Below are positions 1 to 9,185 of a stretch of DNA of 64,000 bases, one piece after another (the first letter of the stretch is position 1; the number at the start of each line of letters is the position of its first letter). The position numbers and the translations under genes were made by a program. Origin of the DNA: Bacteroidota bacterium (GTDB taxonomy: Bacteria > Bacteroidota > Bacteroidia > Chitinophagales > Chitinophagaceae); assembly GCA_018266775.1 (NCBI GenBank), contig JAFDZS010000007.1:124001-188000 (forward strand), in the 5' to 3' direction. The notes under the pieces were generated by a model. That model searched no databases, was not told where the DNA came from, and saw nothing but the letters and a program-made list of their open reading frames with translations.

Positions 1-108
1 CAATTGTTTAATGTGGATTTAAGAAAGAATGGCGCAGGTATTTATTATGTAATTTTGAGCGATGCCAATGGTAACAGGATTAAGACCAGCCAGGTGCTGA
101 TACAGTAA
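1..108 (+). CDS. 3' end of a T9SS-secreted protein (C-terminal sorting domain), partial
   Basis: The first 35 codons of the window are open in frame 1 and stop at TAA (106-108). They encode the last strands of a type A type IX secretion sorting domain: LRKNGAGIYYVILSD followed by a basic, hydrophobic tail. The same stretch of the giant protein at 425-6841 reads IRKYGAGVYYVVLSD, so the two neighbours look like tandem paralogs, at least over the sorting domain. The rest of the gene lies upstream of the window, so its function cannot be stated. A hairpin terminator follows 18 bp after the stop. Confidence 0.85.
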   Translation, partial: QLFNVDLRKNGAGIYYVILSDANGNRIKTSQVLIQ

Positions 109-125
109 AAAAATAACCCAATTTA

Positions 126-157
126 AAAGCTTCCTGCTTATACAGGGAGCTTTTTTT
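126..157 (+). terminator. Intrinsic terminator of the upstream T9SS cargo gene
   Basis: Stem AAGCTTCCTG / CAGGGAGCTT (one G-U pair) with a 6-nt loop, followed by seven T. It lies directly after the stop codon at 108 and separates the partial gene from the next one. Confidence 0.8.
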
Positions 158-344
158 CTGGTTACTACTGAAAATTCTGTAGCAGGATTAATTATGACCA
201 AATAGTGGATTTATCTAATAACTGGAAAAAATGTGCCTTACAGTTAATTAAACCCACCTGCTACTTAAAATATGGTATAGGTAAAACAATATTTTAGTCA
301 TAATTTCATTATAAGAAACGCCTAAACACGATCAATATGAACAA

Positions 345-352
345 TACTTTTG
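345..352 (+). promoter_or_regulatory. Possible -7 box (TACTTTTG) for the giant cargo gene
   Basis: Exact match to the Bacteroidota -7 consensus TAnnTTTG, 72 bp before the ATG at 425. No clear -33 TTTG lies 19-20 bp upstream, so this is tentative. The rest of 158-424 is AT-rich and shows no gene. Confidence 0.35.
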
Positions 353-424
353 TCTTTGGCAAAAAAAGATTGTTGTCCTGTCCTCTTACACACGCATTCC
401 ATTTTTACATATAAACCAAAATAA

Positions 425-3400
425 ATGAAACAACTTTACAGGAACTGTATTGTAATACTGTTTGCCATTGCCGCCAGCGCAACAGTATTGAACAGTTGTA
501 AACAAAACCATGAAAATCTCAAAGGGGAAGAAGAAGAAAACGAATTATATGATGGCCCGGATAAGGCTGCCGAGTTTGAATACATGAGAACGAAAGACCC
601 GGCTACAGGTAAGGTACCCACTGAAAAAATGTGGGATGCGGTATTGCAAACTCAGGCACTTAAAGCCAACCGGCTAAACTCCCCCAATGGAATAAACTCA
701 TTGACGCCACTTACCTGGACCGAAAGAGGTTCATATACCGATGCAGCAGGCCCTTTTGGTAATTCACGGCCGGGCAATGGTGTAACATCCGGACGTATCA
801 GGGCAGTTTGGGCAGATCTTTCGGACGCCACCGGTAAAACAGTGTGGGTGGGCGGTGTTGACGGAGGCATTTGGAAAACCACAGACATTACTGCCTCTCC
901 GGCCACATGGACTGTCATTAATGATAACCTGAGCAATCTTGCCGTAAGCGGTATTTGCCAGGATCCTTCAAACACCAATATTATGTACTTCTGTACCGGT
1001 GAAGCATTTTTTAACGGGGATGCAGTGAATGGAAATGGTGTGTTCAAAAGTACCGACCATGGTGTTACATGGAATTTATTACCCAGTACATCTACCTTAA
1101 CGAGATGCTCAAAAATTTTGTGCGATGCCTCCGGCAATGTGTATGTAAGTACAATCGGTATTTCTGTAGCAGTGGGTTTGCAACGTTCATCAGATGGTGG
1201 TACTACATGGACAAGTATTAATCCGTTTACTACAGCAGCAACACCTACATCAAGAATTACAGATTTTGAAATCAGCTCTACCGGTACAATGCATGTGGCT
1301 GCAGGGTTTTTCTCTGCTGCAGGTGTGGGTGGATATAGATATACTACCAGTCCTGCCACTTGTACTGCAACAACAGGATGGAATACACCGGCAGTTCCTT
1401 ATACAATTCCCTCCGGAACAGCTGGTGCAAGAACAGAGCTGGCCTGCGCAGGAAATACAGTATATGCTGCCGAAGCACATCCTAACCCTGCAAACACCAG
1501 TTCCAGGATTGACTCTGTTGCTAAATCCACAGATGGAGGTGTAACATGGACAACTGTTGGATTAACTGCAACAAACATCAGCGACCTGAATGGTGGTACA
1601 GGCCAGGGCTGGTATTCCATTGGTTTGGGTGTTGATCCATCTAACCCCAACAATGTAATTGTAGGCAGTTTGAATAACCTGAAATCAACTGACGGGGGTG
1701 TAACCTGGAGTAAGATTAGTGAATGGGTGGGAACTACCGGTCAGTATGTACACGCAGATATGCACAACGTAACCTGGTGGGACAACGGCAATAAATTATT
1801 GATTGGTTGTGATGGAGGTGCTTTTTATTCAACAGATAAAGGCGTTACTTTTAATGACCGTAATACAAACCTCAGGCTGAAACAGTTTTATGGAGTATCC
1901 ATTCACCCAACCAGTACCAACTACTTCCTGGCAGGTGCACAGGACAATGGTACCCACCAGTTTAATGGTGCCGGGCTTACCAGTTCCATTGAAGTATTAG
2001 GGGGCGATGGTGGTATTACCGCCATTGACCAGGATGAACCGCTATTCCAAACGGGGGCTTATGTATATGCCAATTTCAGGCGTACTACTGATGGTGGTAA
2101 CACCTGGTCATCTTCCGGCAACGGCAGCGGTACGGGTCAGTTTATCGACCCTTATGATTACGATAATGTAAACAATAAAGTATATGCTGGTTATGGTGCA
2201 GGGCAGTATCTGCGCTGGGAAAACCCGCATACAGGTTTTACTTTTACTCCTATCACACTGGCCACTATTGGCTCTGGCTCTGTAGCATCAGTTGCCGTTT
2301 CGCCGTACACTGATAAAAGAGTGTATTTGGGTACAACCGCCGGTAAAGTAATACAGGTTGACAATGCCGATCTTGCTTCACCAACAGGAACAGATATCAC
2401 CCCTGCCGGTATCTCCACTACAGGTTATGTAAACAGTGTAGTTGTCGGCAGCAGCGATCAAAAGCTGATTGCCACTTTATCTAACTATGGCGTAACCAAT
2501 ATCTGGTCATCCACCAACGGTGGTACCAGCTGGACAGCATGTGACGGGAACTTACCGGATATGCCTGTGTACTGGGCTTTATTTCATCCCGATGATGATA
2601 CCAAATGTTACATTGCAACAGAGACAGGTGTTTGGAGCACCGATCTGTTGAATGGTGCCAGTACAGTATGGACACCCGAACCTTCCTTCCCCACCGTTAA
2701 AACCATGATGCTGAAATACAGAACCAGTGACCGTTTGCTGGCTGCGGCTACACATGGCCGTGGGTTGTGGACTGCCAATATCCCATCCACCTGTACTGCT
2801 GCTGCAATTACTACTCAACCAACTAACAGTACTACCTGCTCCGGTAACAATGCCACCTTCAGTGTTGTAGCTACCGGAACATCTTTCCAATGGCAGGAAA
2901 GCACCAATGGTGGTGGTACATGGAACAATATTACCAATGGCGGCATTTACAGTGGCGCCACTACCGTATCATTAACGCTGACTGGTGTTACTTCAGGCAT
3001 GAACAGTTATCAATACCGTTGCGCAGTAACCGGAAGCTGTTCACCCACACCATTAAACTCCAACGCGGTAACCTTAACGGTAAATGCATCTACCAATATC
3101 AGCAGCCAGCCTGCCAATGCCACTATTTGTGCGCCGGCGAATACATCATTTAGTGTAACCGCTACCGGCACATCGCTTACTTACCAATGGCAGGTAAGTA
3201 CAAACGGAGGTGGTACATGGACCAACCTTACGAATGGTGCACCATATTCAACCGTAACCACCAGCACTTTAAATATTACAGGCGCCACAGCAACATTGAA
3301 TGGCTACCAATACCGCTGTGTACTCGGCAGTGCCTGTACAGCTGTAAACTCAGCTTCAGCCACACTAACTGTAAACAGTGCACCAGCAATAACAACGCAA

Positions 3401-6400
3401 CCATCAGCAGTTACAGCGTGTGCCGGTAATAATGCGGTGTTCAGCGTGGTGGCATCAGGTACGGGGCTTACTTATCAATGGCAGGAAAGCACCAATGGCG
3501 GCGGTACGTGGAATAATATTGTTGACGGTGGTGTGTATAGTGGTTCTTCAACAACAACTTTAACCCTTACTGCGGTAACAGCGGGCTTCAATAACAATCA
3601 ATACCGTTGTATTATTTCCGGAACCTGTCCATCACCTGCTACCTCCAATGCAGTGCTGTTAACTGTTGGCACGGCAGTGAATATAACCAGCCAGCCTTCA
3701 GCTGCTTCTGGTTGTGCCGGTACTAATGCTTCATTCAGTGTTGCAGGTACAGGAACTGTGGTCAGCTACCAATGGCAGGAAAGCACTAATGGCGGTGGTA
3801 CATGGAATAACATTACCAATGGTGGTATTTATTCCGGCGCTGCAACCACTACTTTAACATTAACAGGCGTTACAGCTGGTATGAATAATTATCAATACCG
3901 CTGCGTGATCACCGGAACATGCGCTGTTCTCAATTCATCAGCGGCTATACTTACAGTAAGTACAGCGCCAAATGTAACGGGCCAGCCTGCTGCCGTAAGT
4001 ATTTGTGCAGGCAATAATGCCACTTATACTGTAACCGCAGGGGGTTCAGGCCTTACGTATCAATGGCAGGAAAGTACCGATGGCGGTGGTACATGGAATA
4101 ATGTTACCAACGGCGGTGTGTACAGCGGTGCAACCAGCGCAACATTGACGCTGACCGCAGTACCTGTTGGTATGAACAGTTACCAGTACCGTTGTATTGT
4201 AAGCGGAACCTGTGCACCATCAGTAAACAGCAATGCCGCCACATTAACTGTAGGTACCGCATTGTCTATTACAGCTCAACCAACTGGTTCAACTATATGT
4301 GCCGGAAGCAATACTACGTTTGCTGTAACTACTTCGGGTACTGTACTCAGTTACCAATGGCAGGAAAGCACCAACGGCGGAGGCACATGGAATAATATTA
4401 CCAATGGGGGTATTTATAGCGGAGCCGCTTCAGCTACATTATCGCTCACAGGCGTTACCGCTGGTATGAACAATAACCAATACCGCTGCGTGGTAACCGG
4501 CAGTTGCCCATCAGTAAACTCCAATGCTGCTGTACTTTCAGTAAATACGGCACCTAATATTACCGGTCAGCCAACATCCAGTACATTGTGTGCTGCGCAG
4601 AATACCACTTTTACTGTTGCAGCTACCGGTACCGCAGTTACTTACCAATGGCAGGTAAGTACAACCGGTTGTGCAGGAGCCTTTACTAATGTTATTGATG
4701 GTGGCGTGTATGCAGGCGCTTCTACTGCAACACTCAGTATCACCGGGGCACCGGCCACAATGAATGGCTATGCTTACCGTTGCGTGCTGAATGGAACCTG
4801 TACGCCTGCTGCCACATCTAACTGTGTTACCTTAACCGTGAATACAGCTGTTGGCTTAACCGCACAACCGGGCAACAGTACAGTTTGTGCAGGCTCTAAT
4901 GCAACGTTCAGTGTAACGGCAACCGGCACTGCTCCTTCTTATCAATGGCAGGAAAGTACCAATGGCGGTGCATCATGGAATAACATTACCAATAGTGGTG
5001 TGTACAGCGGTGCCACTACAGCATCATTAACCCTTACCGGTGTTACAGCTGGTATGAACAATAATCAATACCGCTGTATAGTAAACGGTGCTGCACCATG
5101 CGGCAATATAACATCCAACAGTGGAATCCTTACTGTAAATACTGCACCGAATATTACTGCTCAGCCCGTTGCAAGCACATTATGTGCAACGCAGAATACA
5201 TCATTCACTATTGCTGCAACTGGTACTGCCATTACTTATCAATGGCAGGTAAGTACAACCGGTTGTGCAGGAACGTTTAGCAATGTTGTTGATGGCGGTG
5301 TATATGCAGGTTCTTCAACAGCTGCACTCACTATCACCGGTGCGCCTGCAACTATGAATGGGTATGCTTACCGCTGCGTGGTGAACGGAACGTGTACACC
5401 TGCAGCAACATCTAATTGTGTTGCTTTAACAGTAAATACACCCATCGCATTAACCGCACAGCCTGGCAATACAACAGTTTGCGCAGGTTCAACTGCTAAC
5501 TTTAGTGTAACGGCTACAGGTACCTCACCAGTGTATCAATGGCAGGAAAGCACCAACGGTGGTACCACGTGGAATAATATCACTAATGGTGGTGTATACA
5601 GCGGTGCCACTACAGCATCGTTAACCCTCACAGGAGTAACTGCCGGTATGAGTGGTTATCAATACCGCAATATTGTGAATGGTACTGCACCTTGTGGTAA
5701 TGTAACATCTAACAGCGGAATACTTACTGTAAATACTGCACCTGTAATTACTACACAACCCACTGCCACCACCAACCTGTGTTCAGGGCAGAATGTCACA
5801 TTCAGTGTTATTGCCAATGGCACAGCCATTACTTATCAATGGCAGTTGAGTACTGATAATGGCACTACCTGGAATAACATTACCAATGGCGGTGTATATA
5901 GTGGTGCCACTGCTGCATCGCTGACTATTACCGGTGCCACTACAGCAATGAATACCTACCGTTACCATTGTGTGATCAGTGGAACCTGTACACCTGCTGC
6001 CACCACAACGTCTGCATTACTGAATGTATATACGCCAATCACTGTCACCACCGCCCCTGCCAATGCCACTATTTGTGCAACAGGTACTACCAGCTTTAGT
6101 GTAGTGGTTACCGGTACATCTCCGGTTTATCAATGGCAGGAAAGCACCAACGGCGGCACTACCTGGACCAATATTACCAACGGTGGTATATACAACGGTG
6201 CAACAACCACCACGCTGACGCTTACTGGTGTTACCGCCGGTATGAATAGTTATCAATACCGCACAGTAATAAGCGGCCTGGCGCCGTGTGGCTCTGTGAA
6301 TACTGTTGCAGCCGTATTGACCGTAAGTCCGCAACCGACAGTAACATTAACTGCATCTCCATATACCAAACTGTTACCGGGTATGACGACTACCATTACA

Positions 6401-6841
6401 GCTTCAGTAAACCCACCAACAGGTTTTACCACTGTATGGACAAGAAACGGTAACCCCATAACAGTTACAGGTAATTCTGTAAATGTTACTGTTAATGAGT
6501 TGGGCACGTATAGTGTTGTAGCTACCATCGGAACCTGCACATCGGTACCGGCAAATATTACCATCAGTGATTCAGCAAGCAGCAAACTGTTTATCTATCC
6601 AAGCCCTAATGACGGACAGTTTACGGTTGCTTATTACAACCAGGGTGGCGGCAGCACTAAGCAAACCGTAACCATTTACAGCAGTAAAGGTGAAAGAGTG
6701 TACACTAACCAGTTCACTGTTGCACAAGTGTACCAGTTGCTGAACGTAAACATCAGGAAGTATGGTGCCGGCGTTTATTACGTTGTGCTGAGTGATGTAA
6801 ACGGAAAAGTGATTAAACGGGGTGAAGTATTAGTACGGTAA
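425..6841 (+). CDS. Giant T9SS surface protein: BNR-type propeller plus twelve Ig-like repeats
   Basis: 2138 residues. The N-terminus is a signal peptide ending in a lipobox-like LNSC (Cys about residue 25), followed by an acidic stretch. Residues about 85-790 form a sortilin/BNR-type beta-propeller with at least seven Asp-box motifs of the type STDGGVTW, SSDGGTTW and TTDGGNTW. Residues about 794-1970 are twelve tandem repeats of about 98 residues with core YQWQESTNGGGTWNNITNGG and a YQYRC strand, resembling Ig-like modules. The C-terminus (about 2055-2138, starting at KLFIYPSPNDGQF) is a type A T9SS sorting domain. A surface adhesin or matrix role is inferred; no catalytic motif is visible. 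A lipobox together with a T9SS sorting domain is unusual. The upstream partial gene has a closely similar C-terminus. Confidence 0.9.
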   Translation: MKQLYRNCIVILFAIAASATVLNSCKQNHENLKGEEEENELYDGPDKAAEFEYMRTKDPATGKVPTEKMWDAVLQTQALKANRLNSPNGINSLTPLTWTERGSYTDAAGPFGNSRPGNGVTSGRIRAVWADLSDATGKTVWVGGVDGGIWKTTDITASPATWTVINDNLSNLAVSGICQDPSNTNIMYFCTGEAFFNGDAVNGNGVFKSTDHGVTWNLLPSTSTLTRCSKILCDASGNVYVSTIGISVAVGLQRSSDGGTTWTSINPFTTAATPTSRITDFEISSTGTMHVAAGFFSAAGVGGYRYTTSPATCTATTGWNTPAVPYTIPSGTAGARTELACAGNTVYAAEAHPNPANTSSRIDSVAKSTDGGVTWTTVGLTATNISDLNGGTGQGWYSIGLGVDPSNPNNVIVGSLNNLKSTDGGVTWSKISEWVGTTGQYVHADMHNVTWWDNGNKLLIGCDGGAFYSTDKGVTFNDRNTNLRLKQFYGVSIHPTSTNYFLAGAQDNGTHQFNGAGLTSSIEVLGGDGGITAIDQDEPLFQTGAYVYANFRRTTDGGNTWSSSGNGSGTGQFIDPYDYDNVNNKVYAGYGAGQYLRWENPHTGFTFTPITLATIGSGSVASVAVSPYTDKRVYLGTTAGKVIQVDNADLASPTGTDITPAGISTTGYVNSVVVGSSDQKLIATLSNYGVTNIWSSTNGGTSWTACDGNLPDMPVYWALFHPDDDTKCYIATETGVWSTDLLNGASTVWTPEPSFPTVKTMMLKYRTSDRLLAAATHGRGLWTANIPSTCTAAAITTQPTNSTTCSGNNATFSVVATGTSFQWQESTNGGGTWNNITNGGIYSGATTVSLTLTGVTSGMNSYQYRCAVTGSCSPTPLNSNAVTLTVNASTNISSQPANATICAPANTSFSVTATGTSLTYQWQVSTNGGGTWTNLTNGAPYSTVTTSTLNITGATATLNGYQYRCVLGSACTAVNSASATLTVNSAPAITTQPSAVTACAGNNAVFSVVASGTGLTYQWQESTNGGGTWNNIVDGGVYSGSSTTTLTLTAVTAGFNNNQYRCIISGTCPSPATSNAVLLTVGTAVNITSQPSAASGCAGTNASFSVAGTGTVVSYQWQESTNGGGTWNNITNGGIYSGAATTTLTLTGVTAGMNNYQYRCVITGTCAVLNSSAAILTVSTAPNVTGQPAAVSICAGNNATYTVTAGGSGLTYQWQESTDGGGTWNNVTNGGVYSGATSATLTLTAVPVGMNSYQYRCIVSGTCAPSVNSNAATLTVGTALSITAQPTGSTICAGSNTTFAVTTSGTVLSYQWQESTNGGGTWNNITNGGIYSGAASATLSLTGVTAGMNNNQYRCVVTGSCPSVNSNAAVLSVNTAPNITGQPTSSTLCAAQNTTFTVAATGTAVTYQWQVSTTGCAGAFTNVIDGGVYAGASTATLSITGAPATMNGYAYRCVLNGTCTPAATSNCVTLTVNTAVGLTAQPGNSTVCAGSNATFSVTATGTAPSYQWQESTNGGASWNNITNSGVYSGATTASLTLTGVTAGMNNNQYRCIVNGAAPCGNITSNSGILTVNTAPNITAQPVASTLCATQNTSFTIAATGTAITYQWQVSTTGCAGTFSNVVDGGVYAGSSTAALTITGAPATMNGYAYRCVVNGTCTPAATSNCVALTVNTPIALTAQPGNTTVCAGSTANFSVTATGTSPVYQWQESTNGGTTWNNITNGGVYSGATTASLTLTGVTAGMSGYQYRNIVNGTAPCGNVTSNSGILTVNTAPVITTQPTATTNLCSGQNVTFSVIANGTAITYQWQLSTDNGTTWNNITNGGVYSGATAASLTITGATTAMNTYRYHCVISGTCTPAATTTSALLNVYTPITVTTAPANATICATGTTSFSVVVTGTSPVYQWQESTNGGTTWTNITNGGIYNGATTTTLTLTGVTAGMNSYQYRTVISGLAPCGSVNTVAAVLTVSPQPTVTLTASPYTKLLPGMTTTITASVNPPTGFTTVWTRNGNPITVTGNSVNVTVNELGTYSVVATIGTCTSVPANITISDSASSKLFIYPSPNDGQFTVAYYNQGGGSTKQTVTIYSSKGERVYTNQFTVAQVYQLLNVNIRKYGAGVYYVVLSDVNGKVIKRGEVLVR
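2804..6336 (+). repeat. Twelve in-frame tandem repeats of about 294 bp encoding Ig-like modules
   Basis: Each unit starts near a Q-P segment with a Cys (TICAGxN), passes through YQWQ and GGTWNN, and ends in TLTVxTA. Most units carry three Cys: near the start, in YRC, and in GTC. Units 10 and 12 have lost the YRC Cys (YRN, YRT) but keep the first and last, which points to a first-last disulfide. Units 7 and 9 carry two extra Cys (TTGCAG and SNC). Confidence 0.9.
4553..5740 (+). repeat. 594-bp direct duplication nested in the Ig-repeat array (units 7-8 and 9-10)
   Basis: Units 7+8 (4553-5146) and 9+10 (5147-5740) are each exactly 198 codons. Matching units share variants seen nowhere else: STTGCAG, NGYAYRC and SNCV in 7 and 9; APCGN and SNSGILTV in 8 and 10. 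This indicates a two-module duplication after the single-module expansion. Confidence 0.85.
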
Positions 6842-6867
6842 TCATCTTTAAATAAAATGTCAAAATA

Positions 6868-6897
6868 AAACTCCGGTTCAAATGAACCGGAGTTTTT
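6868..6897. terminator. Bidirectional intrinsic terminator between convergent genes
   Basis: Perfect stem AAAACTCCGGTTC / GAACCGGAGTTTT with a short AAAT loop, flanked by A-rich and T-rich tracts. It serves the giant cargo gene (+) and the glycosylase gene (-), whose stop codon overlaps its right edge. Confidence 0.85.
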
Positions 6898-7504
6898 ATT
6901 TATTGGGATAGCCGCTTACATAAGGATTTCCTCTTACAAAAAAACGATAGGGGTATGCGGCCGCCTCTCCTGCACCTTCCACTCCAATACGTTTGCTGGC
7001 ACCAATAGCTTCTTTAGGATAAGCTGTTCCGCCATCGGCAATAAAAATTTGTTTACCCCATACATGCAATCCTGAATGCGTTTTGGAAATACCCAACGCT
7101 TTGCCCACATTGCCCGGTCCTTTAGTAAGTGTATGATCAGCCTTTTTCTTTCCGGTTCTTTTCAGCATCATATCAATCCCTTTCAACGGCTCAACTGCAC
7201 GGACCAATACGGCATCGGGAATATCTTTTTTATTGGTAACCACATTAAATAAATGGTGCATACCATAGCATATATAAACATAAATGGTACCGGCTTTATC
7301 ATACATATATTCATTACGTGCGGTTCGTTTTCCATTGTAAGCATGTGATGCACGGTCTGTAAAACCGATATAGGCTTCTGTTTCCACAATCACCCCTGAT
7401 GTGACAACACCATCAAACTGTGTTATCAAAATCTTACCCAGCAAATCACGGGCAATTTGAATCACATCTGTTCTTTCATAAAATTCAGCTGGTAACTTCT
7501 TCAT
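6896..7504 (-). CDS. mpg: DNA-3-methyladenine glycosylase, AAG/MPG family
   Basis: 202 residues, the usual size for bacterial AAG-family enzymes, which excise 3-methyladenine and other alkylated purines in base excision repair. Diagnostic blocks are all present: VETEAY (about residues 40-45, with the Glu corresponding to the catalytic Glu of the human enzyme), DRASHAYNGKRTARNE, GTIYVYICYGMHHLFNVV and LTKGPGNVGKALGI. The start at 7504 gives MKKLPAEFYER, a normal family N-terminus. It is a cytoplasmic, single gene, convergent with the cargo gene and divergent from the EI24-like gene. A weak -7-like TAGCTTTA lies 13 nt before the ATG. The identification is firm; substrate range is inferred from the family. 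Confidence 0.93.
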   Translation of the reverse strand: MKKLPAEFYERTDVIQIARDLLGKILITQFDGVVTSGVIVETEAYIGFTDRASHAYNGKRTARNEYMYDKAGTIYVYICYGMHHLFNVVTNKKDIPDAVLVRAVEPLKGIDMMLKRTGKKKADHTLTKGPGNVGKALGISKTHSGLHVWGKQIFIADGGTAYPKEAIGASKRIGVEGAGEAAAYPYRFFVRGNPYVSGYPNK

Positions 7505-7556
7505 TAATCTTTAACTTTAAAGCTAAAATAAGTCACTCAGCCGTTTTTACCACCAC

Positions 7557-8327
7557 ATGCTTAAAGAAATCATTACTGCCATACAAGCTTACTTCCAGGC
7601 GCACCGTTTTATTAATAAGCATGGATTGTGGAAATGGATCATTATTCCGGGGTTGATTTATTGTATTCTTTTTGTAACAGGCATCTGGCTGTTTTTAAAA
7701 TCGAGCAATTACGCCATTGAACTGGTATTGCTGAAAACAGGCTTGAAAGAATGGATTCAAAAGATGGAAAACAGCTGGCTCAACTGGCTGGTGATCTTTG
7801 CCGGTTTCATCCTTTATCTTGTTTTATTGTTGTTTTATTTCTCCCTGTTCAAATACTTATTCCTGATTGTGGGCTCACCGCTGTTTGCTTATTTAAGTGA
7901 AAAGACCGAAGCCATTATGGAAGGCACTGATTACCCTTTTAGTTTTTCTCAATTGATCAAAGATATTCTCCGCGGTATCCGTATCGCTTTCAGGAATATG
8001 TTATGGCAGACGGTTTATGCGCTTTCTATTTTTATTTTATCTTTTATACCACTGGTGGGATGGATCACACCACTAATTGCGCTGATGGTGGAATGTTATT
8101 ATTTTGGTTTTTCCATGCTGGATTACAGCAGCGAACGGCATAAATTATCCCCTTCACAAAGCATTGCCTTTATTGGCCAGCACCGTGGCCTTGCCATTGG
8201 CAATGGCATGGTATTTTACCTGATGCACCTGTTGCCCATTGTGGGGTGGTTGCTGGCACCCAGTTACGCGGTTATTGCGGCTACCATCAGTTTGTATGGG
8301 GAGAATGGCGGGAAGGTGGATAATTGA
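7557..8327 (+). CDS. EI24/CysZ-like integral membrane protein
   Basis: 256 residues with about five hydrophobic segments (near 26-48, 78-108, 148-180, 205-225 and 230-245). The overall layout and the PLVGWITPLIALMVECYYFGFSMLDY block resemble the EI24 domain family (CysZ-like). CysZ is a sulfate transporter in gamma-proteobacteria, but no sulfate genes are nearby, so the transported substrate here is unknown. The stop codon sits inside a GATAATT repeat block that continues downstream. It is divergent from mpg with 52 bp between the starts. Confidence 0.7.
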   Translation: MLKEIITAIQAYFQAHRFINKHGLWKWIIIPGLIYCILFVTGIWLFLKSSNYAIELVLLKTGLKEWIQKMENSWLNWLVIFAGFILYLVLLLFYFSLFKYLFLIVGSPLFAYLSEKTEAIMEGTDYPFSFSQLIKDILRGIRIAFRNMLWQTVYALSIFILSFIPLVGWITPLIALMVECYYFGFSMLDYSSERHKLSPSQSIAFIGQHRGLAIGNGMVFYLMHLLPIVGWLLAPSYAVIAATISLYGENGGKVDN

Positions 8328-8372
8328 TAATTGCCCACCGGGCCCTGCGGGATAATTGATAATTGATAATTC
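8313..8372 (+). repeat. GATAATT heptad repeats in two blocks
   Basis: Two copies of GATAATT, then a GC-rich 20-bp spacer, then three more copies. The first block includes the last codons and TGA stop of the EI24-like gene. Related AT-rich short repeats (ATTGACAATTCACC type) continue to about 8475 and reappear near 60145-60200. Confidence 0.75.
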
Positions 8373-8480
8373 TACAAACTTTTATTTTTCGAACCAAATA
8401 TTTTTTTACGCTCACTATAAAGAAATTAAGGCTTCAACTCGAAATTGAATATTGACAATTCACCATCGACCATTCACCAA

Positions 8481-9179
8481 ATGCCCAACACAATCTACCT
8501 AGTTCCTTCTGTTTTAGATGATGCAGCCACAGCCACCATCCCTGCTTATATTGTGGATGCAGTGAAAGATTGCAGTGTAATTTTTGCAGAGAACGAAAGA
8601 ACCGCGAGGCGCTTTTTAAAAAGCATCTGCAAAGACATTGTAATTGATGCTTACGAATGGTTTGCCGTTCATAAGGTGGAAGAAACATTGATCAGCAGCT
8701 TCAAACAAAAGATAAAAGAAGGGAAAAATATTGCCATCATCAGCGAGGCTGGTTGCCCAGGCATTGCAGACCCCGGCCAAATATTAGTGGCTGCAGCCCA
8801 GCAAATGAATGCAGTAGTAAAGCCTTTAGTGGGCCCAAGTTCCATCTTACTGGCGCTGATGGCAAGCGGGATGAATGGTCAACAATTTGAGTTTGTGGGC
8901 TATTTGCCCATTGACACACATGAAAGAATCCGTGCAATAAAAGAACTGGAGTTATCTTCATCAAAAAATAACAGCACTAAAATTTTTATTGAAACCCCGT
9001 ACCGCAATAACCAGTTAATTGAAACGGTTATAAAAACCTGCAAGCCGAACACCAAATTCTGTATTGCGGCTTCATTAACTTCTGCTGAAGAGTTTATAAA
9101 AACCAAAACTATCGGTGAGTGGAAAAAAGAAAAAACCGACTTTCATAAAAAGCCGGTCATATTTTTATTGCAGGGTTGA
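8481..9179 (+). CDS. RsmI-like SAM-dependent methyltransferase (tetrapyrrole methylase fold)
   Basis: 232 residues from the ATG at 8481 (MPNTIYLVPSVLDD). A longer reading from TTG at 8445 would translate intergenic short repeats, so it was rejected. Family blocks: an N-terminal YLVPS strand, FAENERTARRFL, the SAM-binding ISEAGCPGIADPG (about residues 88-100) and VGPSSILLALMASGMNGQQFEFVGYLP. These match the RsmI/tetrapyrrole-methylase superfamily. The N-terminal sequence differs from canonical RsmI (16S rRNA C1402 2'-O-methyltransferase), so a Bacteroidota paralog with an unproven target is the safer call. It runs convergently into the gene at 9186 with only 6 bp between stops. Confidence 0.8.
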   Translation: MPNTIYLVPSVLDDAATATIPAYIVDAVKDCSVIFAENERTARRFLKSICKDIVIDAYEWFAVHKVEETLISSFKQKIKEGKNIAIISEAGCPGIADPGQILVAAAQQMNAVVKPLVGPSSILLALMASGMNGQQFEFVGYLPIDTHERIRAIKELELSSSKNNSTKIFIETPYRNNQLIETVIKTCKPNTKFCIAASLTSAEEFIKTKTIGEWKKEKTDFHKKPVIFLLQG

Positions 9180-9185
9180 TTGTAA

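Noticed and set aside
652..1359. Long antisense open frames over the giant cargo gene
   Set aside because: They follow from the repetitive codon usage of the cargo gene and repeat with it.
8445..8480. N-terminal extension of the methylase from TTG
   Set aside because: The extra 12 codons are made of intergenic short repeats; the ATG at 8481 gives the family N-terminus.
9137..9165. Hairpin near the end of the methylase gene as a terminator
   Set aside because: It is inside the coding sequence (…HKKPVIFL), has a mismatch and only a broken T-tract.
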